8,130 nt of DNA, taken from assembly GCA_029861825.1 (NCBI GenBank), contig JAOTYN010000181.1, positions 1 through 8,130 of the forward strand, given 5' to 3'. The notes below the pieces were generated by a model that did not search any database, was not told where the DNA came from, and saw only the letters and a program-made list of their open reading frames with translations. A program made the translations under genes and the position numbers. The DNA comes from Cyclobacteriaceae bacterium (GTDB lineage: Bacteria > Bacteroidota > Bacteroidia > Cytophagales > Cyclobacteriaceae). Of the stretch, positions 1 through 5,792 are shown piece by piece; within the stretch, counting starts at the first letter, position 1, and every line of letters starts with the position of its first letter.

Positions 1-30
1 TGCCGGATTTTGTGATCTGGCGGGCTTCAT
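1..30 (-). CDS. Possible 5' end of a further minus-strand gene (partial)
   Basis: An ATG at 30-28 opens a reading frame of ten codons (MKPARSQNPA) that is still open at the window edge. It lies two bases after the sulfatase stop codon (TAA at 35-33), which resembles the very short gaps seen at other operon junctions here. That spacing is the only support; ten codons are too few to recognise a family, and the peptide does not look like a signal sequence. It could equally be non-coding sequence downstream of the sulfatase. Confidence 0.3.
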   Translation of the reverse strand, partial: MKPARSQNPA

Positions 31-32
31 TT

Positions 33-1583
33 TTACAAGGTCTCCTGATCCTCATACTGTTGCTGAAGCTGCAACAATTTTCTTTTCAAATCAGCCACCA
101 ATTTAGGATCAGCCTGCTGGTAGATATTGACCATTTCCTGGGGATCATTCTGTAAATCATACAGTTCCCAATGATCGATGTCATTGTAGAAATGAATGAG
201 CTTAAATCGTGAGGTTCGGATGCCGTAATGACGTTTTACCCGGTGCCATCCATGGGGATATTCGTAGTAGTGATAGTAGATGCCATCGCGGAATTCCTCA
301 GTTTGAGAGCCTTTCATAAGGGGCAACAGTGATTTTCCTTGCCAGGGCTCATTAGTTTCAATCCCTAAAAGTTCCATAAGGGTAGGAGCGAAGTCAAGGT
401 TCAATACCAGGTTGTCGTCAATGGAACCTGCTTCTATCAGGGGAGGATAGCGCATAACCAAGGGCATGCTAAAACTTTCCTCGTACATAAAACGTTTGTC
501 GTACCATCCATGCTCCCCCAGGTAAAACCCCTGATCGGATGTGTAAACGATCAGCGTATTGTCCATCAGACCCTGCTGTTCCAGGTAGTCCAATAACCTG
601 CCGACATTATCGTCTACACTCATGATGCACTTAAGGTAGTCATTCAAGTAACGCTGAAACTTCCATTCCACCAGTTCCTGGCCCTTGAGCTCCCGTTTAA
701 AAAAGTCCTCGCTAATGGGGCCGTAATAATCGTCCCAAAATTTCATTTGCTCACTGGTCATTCTATCCAAGGTGCTACGCCAATTTTTCAGGGCATCGTA
801 GCCAGGTTGGGCTCCTCCACTGCCGGTTTCCTGTACGCGCTCCGGATCCAGTTTCATATCCGATGACATGAACATATCCTTAATGGATTGATCCTGATCC
901 GCGGCAGCGGGCCGGTCCTGATATTGATCATAGAAATTGTCTGGAAGTGTGTAGGTCTGTTCGCCCAATGCTAAATGAGCAGAATCCGGCATCCAGTTGC
1001 GATGTGGTGCTTTGTGGTGCACCATTAAACAGAACGGCTTATTTCCGGGAATGCGATTTTGCAAAGCACTCAAGGCCAGATCGGTAATCACGGTGGTACT
1101 GTAGCCGGTATGGTCGATGGTATCGCCCATAGAAGCCATAGTCGGATTGTAATAATCTCCTTGACCTATGAGTACATTCCAATAGTCAAAACCCTGGGGC
1201 ACGCTTTTAAGATGCCACTTACCCACCATTGCTGTGTAATAGCCGTGTTGTTGAAGGATTTTGGGATAGGTCATTTGTGAGCCGTCGAACTGATCGCTAT
1301 TATCCCGAAATCCATTAATATGACTGTATTTTCCCGTCAGAAAGACCGCCCGGCTGGGTCCGCATATGGAGTTGGTTACAAAGGACCGGTTAAATACAAT
1401 CCCTTCCCGTCCGATGCGGTCCAGATTGGGGGTACTGATCAAGTCACTGCCATACAGGCTCATGGCATTTTTAGCATGATCATCGGTCATGATGAAAACT
1501 ATATTGGGCGGGGCTGCTTCCGGCTCATTGGTGACCGTAGGGGCACAGGCGGAAATTACCCAAATTAGAAGGATCCAGCGCAT
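33..1583 (-). CDS. S1-family sulfatase, predicted lipoprotein
   Basis: A 516-residue formylglycine-dependent sulfatase that should hydrolyse sulfate esters, probably on a sulfated glycan. Seen in the sequence: metal-site Asp34-Asp35 in IMTDDHAKN; the maturation motif C-G-P-S-R at 74-78, where Cys74 is the residue converted to formylglycine; Lys86 in TGKYSH; the GKWHL block at 121-125; and the second metal block SDQG at 349-352. The C-terminal part around 435-480 (YYHYYEYP, HYGIRTSRFKLIHFY, ELYDLQNDPQEM) matches the C-terminal domain (DUF4976) common in Bacteroidota glycan sulfatases. A short signal peptide ends in a lipobox, I-S-A-C at 10-13, so the enzyme is probably lipidated and held in the envelope, facing the periplasm or the surface. 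The substrate cannot be read from sequence; N-acetylglucosamine-6-sulfatase-like or related enzymes share these blocks. It starts 41 bases after the RES toxin stop and runs in the same direction, so it may be read through from that operon; no clear promoter is visible in the gap. No SusC/SusD genes lie in the window. Confidence 0.93.
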   Translation of the reverse strand: MRWILLIWVISACAPTVTNEPEAAPPNIVFIMTDDHAKNAMSLYGSDLISTPNLDRIGREGIVFNRSFVTNSICGPSRAVFLTGKYSHINGFRDNSDQFDGSQMTYPKILQQHGYYTAMVGKWHLKSVPQGFDYWNVLIGQGDYYNPTMASMGDTIDHTGYSTTVITDLALSALQNRIPGNKPFCLMVHHKAPHRNWMPDSAHLALGEQTYTLPDNFYDQYQDRPAAADQDQSIKDMFMSSDMKLDPERVQETGSGGAQPGYDALKNWRSTLDRMTSEQMKFWDDYYGPISEDFFKRELKGQELVEWKFQRYLNDYLKCIMSVDDNVGRLLDYLEQQGLMDNTLIVYTSDQGFYLGEHGWYDKRFMYEESFSMPLVMRYPPLIEAGSIDDNLVLNLDFAPTLMELLGIETNEPWQGKSLLPLMKGSQTEEFRDGIYYHYYEYPHGWHRVKRHYGIRTSRFKLIHFYNDIDHWELYDLQNDPQEMVNIYQQADPKLVADLKRKLLQLQQQYEDQETL

Positions 1584-1624
1584 GTGCCCAATTTTGTTAT
1601 TTCTAATGGAATTAGCAAGCCAGC

Positions 1625-2098
1625 TTAACGGATCAGCTTCATCAGTCTTTCTTCAAAGGGGTAGGATCGTATTTCTTTGACCGATACATGTTTGAAATTG
1701 ACATGCAATGGATTTAATAGGTAATTACGAGCCTTAGGCACTGGAACGCTGGGTACAGACAACATGAGGTACTTGCCGTTTTCTACAAAGCGATCCCCGA
1801 AATTCCTTAAAGCATAGGGCCCTGGGATCGCATCCCAATTAGCTGGTAATGAGCGGGTGGTGAGGCGTTTTGCGCTAGCTAGGGTTTCGGGTATTGAAAT
1901 TTCTACCAAAACCTGATTGTTGGGAAAAAGTTTAGGTTCCTGGATGTGTACCATAAACTCGATCATACAAGTGGCAGGATCAGGGGCCGTGTAAAGCATG
2001 GCTACTCCCTTACTATTCCATCTAGCTCCATATTTCTTGGCGCCCATGCCTCTCAAATCATGGGCATACCGGGGGTTGGATAGTCGGTAAAGTCGCAT
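1625..2098 (-). CDS. RES-domain toxin of a Xre-RES toxin-antitoxin pair
   Basis: A 157-residue protein covering essentially one RES domain, the usual size. RES toxins (ParT, MbcT and the Pseudomonas putida Res are the characterised members) are related to ADP-ribosyltransferases and deplete NAD+ by hydrolysis or phosphorolysis; ParT has been reported to modify a phosphoribosyl pyrophosphate synthetase. Seen here: the N-terminal LYRL block; GARWNSKG with Arg26; LYTA with Tyr36; the helix CMIEF with Glu47; and the late block SVPSVPV with Ser114 and Ser117, followed by NYLLNPLH. Arg, Tyr, Glu and Ser are the expected active-site set; which of the two serines fills the catalytic position is uncertain. 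The domain appears intact, so the toxin is probably functional. Its ATG overlaps the antitoxin stop by one base (TAATG), so translation is likely coupled. Substrate preference cannot be told from sequence. Confidence 0.9.
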   Translation of the reverse strand: MRLYRLSNPRYAHDLRGMGAKKYGARWNSKGVAMLYTAPDPATCMIEFMVHIQEPKLFPNNQVLVEISIPETLASAKRLTTRSLPANWDAIPGPYALRNFGDRFVENGKYLMLSVPSVPVPKARNYLLNPLHVNFKHVSVKEIRSYPFEERLMKLIR

Positions 2099-2559
2099 TA
2101 AGCAACCAGGCCATGAGCGATACGACCGAGAGCGTCAGAAACTAATTGAATGCCCTGTGAATGATTTAATAATTCAAAGGGAGGCTTTTCTCCAAGTGTG
2201 GGATTAGGTACCTGCAGCCAGGCCTTGAATTGTTCCATATCCCCGAACGTCTCTTCTCCTTGGTAAAATAATTCTACTAATTCTACGATCAGGGAGCTGA
2301 GGTTGGGGCTTAGCCTCTGCTTTAAACTGTAGCGTTGTAAGGTGCGGGGATCTACTGGTAATAACTGACAGATCCTGTACAACGGAATGTCTATTTTCTT
2401 TTGAAAAATATAGAAAGATTCCTTGGTAATGCCCTTGTTGATGGCATCCACCAAATCCAGGGGATTGCTTAGGGGCTTTCGACGAAATTTAGTGCCCCCC
2501 AATAACTTTCTTATGCCTTCCAGTTGGTGAGAATAAGGGTGATTTATTGCAATGTCCAT
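2098..2559 (-). CDS. Xre/MbcA/ParS-type antitoxin with DUF2384 domain
   Basis: A 153-residue partner of the downstream RES toxin. The middle part (about 33-105) is the Xre-like helix-turn-helix region typical of these antitoxins, with ITKESFYIFQ, then the RTLQRY segment at 72-77 and RLSPNLSSL at 82-90. The C-terminal part (about 106-153) is the DUF2384 toxin-binding domain: FKAWLQVPNPTLGEKPPFELL followed by GIQLVSDALGRIAHG, matching the family pattern W-x2-PN-x2-LG...P-x-x-LL...L-x-RI-x-HG. In characterised pairs this domain covers the toxin active site and the complex represses its own operon. The ATG at 2559 is the only in-frame ATG before residue 108. Antitoxin before toxin, with a one-base overlap, is the standard arrangement. 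A perfect palindrome lies 24 bases upstream of the start and is the likely binding site. Confidence 0.9.
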   Translation of the reverse strand: MDIAINHPYSHQLEGIRKLLGGTKFRRKPLSNPLDLVDAINKGITKESFYIFQKKIDIPLYRICQLLPVDPRTLQRYSLKQRLSPNLSSLIVELVELFYQGEETFGDMEQFKAWLQVPNPTLGEKPPFELLNHSQGIQLVSDALGRIAHGLVA

Positions 2560-2563
2560 ATTG

Positions 2564-2593
2564 TAAAGTTACACGATTTTATCATAACGACAA
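2564..2593 (-). promoter_or_regulatory. Candidate promoter of the antitoxin-toxin operon
   Basis: On the minus strand TTG (2593-2591) is followed after 19 bases by TAACTTTA (2571-2564). This resembles the Bacteroidota housekeeping promoter, TTTG at -33 and TAnnTTTG at -7 with 19-21 bases between, with one mismatch in the -7 box. The -33 TTG sits in the centre of the 20-bp palindrome, so repressor bound there would block polymerase. If correct, transcription would begin at or within a few bases of the ATG at 2559, giving a nearly leaderless message. A site further upstream cannot be excluded. Confidence 0.35.
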
Positions 2594-2603
2594 TTGTCGT
2601 TAT
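2584..2603. promoter_or_regulatory. Perfect 20-bp palindrome, likely operator of the toxin-antitoxin operon
   Basis: The sequence ATAACGACAATTGTCGTTAT equals its own reverse complement over all 20 bases, with no spacer. The flanking bases do not continue the symmetry. It lies in the 118-base divergent intergenic region, 24 bases before the antitoxin ATG and 74 bases before the CPBP-gene ATG. Autorepression by the antitoxin or the toxin-antitoxin complex is known for Xre-RES pairs, and a dyad here fits a dimeric helix-turn-helix repressor. That this particular protein binds it is inferred. The palindrome could also influence the divergent membrane-protein gene. Confidence 0.7.
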
Positions 2604-2677
2604 CTATTTATACGCAAATTGCAGCCTGCGGTTTAAGGAAGTTAATGGAAAGCAGTTAATTCCTATATTAGCAGGCG

Positions 2678-3622
2678 ATGCGACAGATATGGGACATGTT
2701 AGTGGCTTTTGTCAGGGAGACCTGGAATCTTCGCTTATATCTTTCTGTAGCCATACTGTTGGTAATATCCATAACGCTTAATTATCTATTTGACTTTCAG
2801 GATACCTATATCCGATCACTGGGATCATTCTGGGTAAAATGGCTGGCCATGTTCCTATTTATGCTGATGCCTTTTCTGGTGGTCTGCGGTATTCTATATG
2901 CTGCCAAATTCCGGCGCCACTGGATTACCAGCAGGGATTTCTGGATCTGTACTCTGGTGGGATTTGCCATTTTGGGTTTTGACCGGTCTTTCACAGGATT
3001 TGCTTCATGGATCGACCATTTAAACAGGGTAGATTTTTATTTCTATTTTCGCATTCTTTCCAAGGCGACATCTCTTTTGACCCTGGTATTGCCGCTATTG
3101 ATTTTTTACTGGCTATACGAACAACCCAAAGACCCATTAAAGACCTTCTATGGATTAAGGCTTGGTAAAACTAAACTGGGACCATATTTTAAGTTATTGG
3201 CGGTAGCCAGCATGTTCATTATTCTAGGGTCATTTATGGGAGATTTAAGTGGTTATTACCCACGATATGCAGTATCCGGTGGTGTCCAGTACGCCCATGC
3301 TCATGAATTACCTTTTTATGTTCCGGTTTTGATGTATGAAAGCGCATATGGTTCAAATTTTATTGGGGTGGAGCTGTTCTTTAGGGGATACCTGATCTTG
3401 GCTTTTACCCGTACTTTGGGTCCGTATGCGGTATTGGCGATGGTTCCGGCGTATGCCTTCTTACATTTTGGGAAACCTCTGCCGGAAACTATCAGTTCAG
3501 TATTTGGGGGTTATATTCTAGGGGTGATCACCTATAATACCCGCAATATTTACGGTGGTATCATCGTACATGTGGGCATTGCTTGGTTAATGGAATTAAT
3601 GGGTTATCTGCAAAACCTATAA
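2678..3622 (+). CDS. CPBP-family (Rce1/abortive-infection-like) membrane protein with altered catalytic motifs
   Basis: A 314-residue polytopic membrane protein with about eight or nine hydrophobic segments (roughly 20-38, 52-76, 88-105, 128-147, 171-190, 225-243, 248-266, 270-286, 292-312). The C-terminal third carries the CPBP signature: VELFFRG at 231-237, AFLHFGKPLPE at 260-270, and IIVHVGIAWLMEL at 295-307. In Rce1-type glutamate proteases the motifs are EExxxR, FxxxH and HxxxN/D. Here the first Glu of motif 1 is Val231 (Glu232 and Arg236 remain), motif 2 is Tyr259-x3-His263, and motif 3 is His298-x3-Ala302. It may therefore lack classical protease activity or use Glu232; related Bacteroidota proteins with the ELFFRG form may be a distinct subgroup. 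Family members range from CAAX prenyl proteases to bacteriocin self-immunity proteins; the role here is unknown. It is transcribed alone, divergently from the toxin-antitoxin operon. A second in-frame ATG lies at codon 7 (2696). Confidence 0.8.
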   Translation: MRQIWDMLVAFVRETWNLRLYLSVAILLVISITLNYLFDFQDTYIRSLGSFWVKWLAMFLFMLMPFLVVCGILYAAKFRRHWITSRDFWICTLVGFAILGFDRSFTGFASWIDHLNRVDFYFYFRILSKATSLLTLVLPLLIFYWLYEQPKDPLKTFYGLRLGKTKLGPYFKLLAVASMFIILGSFMGDLSGYYPRYAVSGGVQYAHAHELPFYVPVLMYESAYGSNFIGVELFFRGYLILAFTRTLGPYAVLAMVPAYAFLHFGKPLPETISSVFGGYILGVITYNTRNIYGGIIVHVGIAWLMELMGYLQNL

Positions 3623-3649
3623 AAAAGGCTGTTTGCAACAAACAGCCTT
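3621..3649 (-). terminator. Strong hairpin terminator, best oriented for the minus-strand operon
   Basis: AAGGCTGTTTG (3625-3635) and CAAACAGCCTT (3639-3649) form a perfect 11-bp stem around a 3-base loop. Read on the minus strand the stem runs into six T residues (positions 3626-3621), a classical intrinsic terminator for the operon ending at 3708. Read on the plus strand the stem directly follows the CPBP stop codon (3620-3622) but is trailed only by TTCC, so it is weaker there. It probably ends both convergent units. Confidence 0.85.
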
Positions 3650-3707
3650 CCATAAACCTTAAAAAGCTAATGAATTCAACTTTAAGGTGTTTCAATTCAA
3701 TTTAAAT

Positions 3708-4268
3708 TTAGTTACCTACTATTACGCTCCAGTCCTTGCCCATCACATAGCTGGTACCCCCAGAGCTACCAGCTCCGATACCGGTGTAGGAATTGCGATA
3801 GAAAGTACTACCACCTTGACTCCCTTGACTAGCTTGACTGTTTTGAGCTAATTGCCAGAGATTAACCAGGGCTGGTCCGCCTTCATAGCCGGCATTGCCA
3901 TATCCGTCCAACCAATAACGTCCTGGGAGTACCGGACCTATAAGTTGTTGTAATCCCAGCACGTCCATCAGGTGCAGCTCTCTGCCGTTGATAAAAACAC
4001 TGGTATTACCGTTGCTGGCATTAACTTGCAGTTCTCCGCCAAGATTCATACCGGGTAATAATAGGCCTATTGCAGGGCCACCGGTGTATCCCCAGGCTCC
4101 ACTGTATTTATCATACCAGTAATCACCATTTTGCATAGCAATGCCATAATATGTTTGGAACTCCTGAACGATTTGCGCCGATAGACGCTGCTTATTTACC
4201 ACTACATTATCTTGAGCTGCCATGGTGTGAAAGGTGATTAGAACAAAAAAAATGCTTAAAAGTTTCAT
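3708..4268 (-). CDS. Small exported protein with duplicated YW-x-D...GGPA motif, function unknown
   Basis: A 186-residue protein I cannot assign to a characterised family. Residues 1-18 are a signal peptide (hydrophobic core LLSIFFVLITF, likely cleavage after Ala18 before Gln19), so it is exported; there is no lipobox. Two copies of one motif are visible: G48-D-Y-W-Y-D...G-Y-T-G-G-P-A66, and G116-R-Y-W-L-D...G-Y-E-G-G-P-A133. Between them lies a polar segment with VFINGRELH at 91-99. The C-terminal third is Gln/Ser/Gly-rich (NSQASQGSQGGS, then GIGAGSSGG) and ends in SYVMGKDWSVIVG. Aromatic, Gly- and Pro-rich repeats suggest a small beta-rich or ligand-binding fold, but this is inference; I have a loose, unverified memory of similar WYD...GGP proteins annotated as hypothetical in diverse bacteria. 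It is the last gene of a three-gene operon, three bases after the preceding stop, which suggests it works with the two barrel proteins. Confidence 0.8.
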   Translation of the reverse strand: MKLLSIFFVLITFHTMAAQDNVVVNKQRLSAQIVQEFQTYYGIAMQNGDYWYDKYSGAWGYTGGPAIGLLLPGMNLGGELQVNASNGNTSVFINGRELHLMDVLGLQQLIGPVLPGRYWLDGYGNAGYEGGPALVNLWQLAQNSQASQGSQGGSTFYRNSYTGIGAGSSGGTSYVMGKDWSVIVGN

Positions 4269-4271
4269 AGA

Positions 4272-4937
4272 TTAACGATTTTTAAATTTGTTGATATTAA
4301 GCCCTACTGTAGCCTTGATTACTTGATTCTTAGATTTACTGGAACCATATTCAGACTTATACACATCTCTTAGTCCCTGATCGAGCCCTAAACCTAACTG
4401 CAGACCATTATTTAATTCATATTTTACTCCCACGGTAAAGCCTAAGTCCAACCCGTTTAGTCCATCGGTACCTTTTTCGCTGCCGGCTTCCTGCCCGTTG
4501 ACCTCATAAGTTCTTTTAGCGCCCAGTAAAATAGATGCTTGCGGCCCTGCATAGGCACTTAATCCTCCGGTTATGGGCATTCTGGCTATCACCGGAATAT
4601 CCAAATAATGAGTACTTAGGGTAGTCTCGCTGGAATAGGACATGGGTTCCATCCCATCTCCTCCTTCTTCATACTCATTACTGTCGGTAAAACCTCGACG
4701 AGAGTAGAGCAGACCAGCTCCGAAACTTAAGTCACCAGTGCAAGCGCCCGGTTCTAAAACAAAGTAGTTCCCCACTTGAATTCCCAAGATGGGATCGCCA
4801 CCGTCTTCAGTTAATACACAAGCCCCTCCGGCCGCGGCCGTGGCTTCTGCCGTCACATTATCCATTTTTAGCACACAGCAACTAGCTGTGGCCAGGGTAA
4901 GTATTCCCAAGCAAAAAATATTGATCAATAATCTCAT
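4272..4937 (-). CDS. PorT-like outer-membrane beta-barrel protein (second operon gene)
   Basis: A 221-residue protein with the features of the outer-membrane beta-barrel (PorT-like) families of Bacteroidota. Residues 1-19 are a signal peptide. It ends T-A-S-C-C, so Cys20 could be lipidated, but Thr at -3 is a poor lipobox residue and a lipoprotein barrel would be unusual; ordinary signal peptidase cleavage is the alternative. Later blocks are typical of the family: YLDIPVIARMP at 111-121, LSAYAGPQASILLGA at 126-140, LDLGFTVGVKYEL at 163-175, and GLQLGLGLDQGLRDVY at 178-193. An acidic, Gly-rich loop, EYEEGGDGMEP, occupies 88-98. Cys40 and Cys66 are absent from the paralog and could form a disulfide. 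Gaps on both sides are three bases, so it is co-transcribed with its neighbours. No transport function can be assigned; most such proteins are uncharacterised. Confidence 0.85.
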   Translation of the reverse strand: MRLLINIFCLGILTLATASCCVLKMDNVTAEATAAAGGACVLTEDGGDPILGIQVGNYFVLEPGACTGDLSFGAGLLYSRRGFTDSNEYEEGGDGMEPMSYSSETTLSTHYLDIPVIARMPITGGLSAYAGPQASILLGAKRTYEVNGQEAGSEKGTDGLNGLDLGFTVGVKYELNNGLQLGLGLDQGLRDVYKSEYGSSKSKNQVIKATVGLNINKFKNR

Positions 4938-4940
4938 GAC

Positions 4941-5582
4941 TTAGTTCTTTAAAGGGATACCCACATAAACTTGAACTACTCTGTTGCTCAACTTGCTGTC
5001 GTAGTTGTACTCGGGTTCGATACCGTCACCGCCACCGCCGCCGAAGCTGGGCATATCTGAAATATTGTAAATGCCAAATTGTACTCTGGCCCCAATGTTT
5101 ACTCGATTCATAAGTTGATAAGCAATACCTGCGGCGATACCCCAGTCAAAGGATTTTAATGAGCGATGTTCATCGATATCGCGATCGATCTCGCTTCCGA
5201 AATAGGTACCTTTTGCTTGCCCGGCGAATTTGATGCCGATATATGGCCCGGCATGTACAGAGATATTTTCTGTCAAAAAGTAACGAGCCAGCACGGGTAT
5301 GTTGATATAGTGCAGGTGTTCGTTATAATCCAGGTTACTGGAGGAGTTTTCAAAGTGAGCTCCTTGTAGTGAATACAATAATTCGGGCTGGATGTAAAGC
5401 TGATCGATAATATTAAAATTGACAAAGGCACCCAAATGCAGGCCCATCTTCATTTTATTGTCCGACACTTCACCGCCGTAGTTAGTAAAATTCAATCCTC
5501 CTTTTATCCCGATCTGATCCTGAGCCGTAACAGGTGCAGCCCACAGTACCAGCGCTGTAAAGATGATAAGCATAGATTTCAT
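4941..5582 (-). CDS. PorT-like outer-membrane beta-barrel protein (first operon gene)
   Basis: A 213-residue outer-membrane beta-barrel protein, first in the three-gene operon. I use the ATG at 5582 rather than the in-frame ATG at 5624, because it places a classical signal peptide at the N-terminus (MKSMLIIF... to VTA, cleavage before Gln21); the longer form would add 14 residues ahead of it. Family features, numbered from this start: GIKGGLNFTNYGG at 25-37; YIQPELLYSLQGA at 63-75; HYINIPVLARYF at 91-102; VHAGPYIGIKFAG at 109-121; FDWGIAAGIAYQL at 145-157; and a final strand, VVQVYVGIPL. The pattern of self-contained strands with short turns fits the PorT/OMP_b-brl group. A Gly-rich acidic loop, FGGGGGDGIEPEY, lies at 180-192. 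The role is unknown; many relatives sit beside sigma/anti-sigma genes, as here. Confidence 0.87.
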   Translation of the reverse strand: MKSMLIIFTALVLWAAPVTAQDQIGIKGGLNFTNYGGEVSDNKMKMGLHLGAFVNFNIIDQLYIQPELLYSLQGAHFENSSSNLDYNEHLHYINIPVLARYFLTENISVHAGPYIGIKFAGQAKGTYFGSEIDRDIDEHRSLKSFDWGIAAGIAYQLMNRVNIGARVQFGIYNISDMPSFGGGGGDGIEPEYNYDSKLSNRVVQVYVGIPLKN

Positions 5583-5788
5583 AGTGATAAAGTTTATGGT
5601 TCTTAAAAGTTGAATTCTAGACACTTTGGTCTTTCTAGGGTTTAGTCAACATTTAGACCCGGGAGTAAACAGCGCACACCATTTTTTTTCTATTTTTTAT
5701 TAAAAAAGTTAAATTACAGCTGGTTAACGGCGGTATTTTTTCAGTTTCGTTTACTTTTTAGAAGTAGGTTTTACTAAATGAAAAGCTC
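5583..5788. promoter_or_regulatory. Divergent intergenic region between the envelope operon and the sigma-factor operon
   Basis: About 206 AT-rich bases separate the divergent starts and must hold promoters for both units. Visible elements are T-tracts on the plus strand at about 5682-5698 and 5734-5740, and the A-tract at 5702-5707. Plus-strand boxes TATTTTTT (5734-5741) and TACTTTTT (5752-5759) resemble the TAnnTTTG -7 element with the last base changed, but neither has a TTG at 19-21 bases upstream. I cannot place either promoter confidently. A site recognised by the adjacent sigma factor may lie here, but none is identifiable from one copy. Confidence 0.5.
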
Positions 5789-5792
5789 TTGA
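5778..5792 (+). other. Four-codon leader ORF overlapping the sigma-factor start
   Basis: ATG AAA AGC TCT TGA encodes MKSS and ends at 5790-5792, so its stop overlaps the TTG start of the sigma gene (5789-5791) by two bases. It is either a mini-cistron that couples translation of the sigma gene, a chance ATG, or the displaced original start codon: inserting one base between 5781 and 5788 would put this ATG in frame with the sigma factor. The sequence alone does not decide. Confidence 0.35.

Noticed and set aside
1059..1680. Three plus-strand ORFs (1059-1280, 1320-1568, 1489-1680) opposite the sulfatase
   Set aside because: They lie antisense to a well-conserved sulfatase, show no recognisable motifs and have no start context of their own.
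2664..2671. TATATTAG as a -7 box for the CPBP gene
   Set aside because: No TTG lies at the right distance upstream, and it sits only six bases before the ATG.
2524..2781. Plus-strand ORF across the toxin-antitoxin promoter and into the CPBP gene
   Set aside because: It runs through the palindrome and overlaps two better-supported genes; the peptide has no domain-like pattern.
2806..2994. Minus-strand ORF of 62 codons inside the CPBP gene
   Set aside because: Shadow of a membrane-protein coding sequence on the opposite strand.
3656..3688. Inverted repeat ACCTTAAA / TTTAAGGT downstream of the main terminator
   Set aside because: An 8-bp AT-rich stem with a 17-base loop and no T-tract of note; it may be chance in an AT-rich gap.
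4878..4881. Lipobox-like T-A-S-C in the second barrel protein as firm evidence of a lipoprotein
   Set aside because: Thr at -3 is a poor lipobox residue and a lipidated outer-membrane barrel would be unusual, so it is mentioned only as a possibility.
5166..5369. Plus-strand ORF of 67 codons inside the first barrel gene
   Set aside because: Antisense shadow of a conserved beta-barrel coding region.
5721..5752. GGTTAAC and CGTTT as an ECF-type -35/-10 pair before the sigma gene
   Set aside because: The spacing of 19 bases is longer than usual for ECF promoters, and a single copy without comparison is not evidence.
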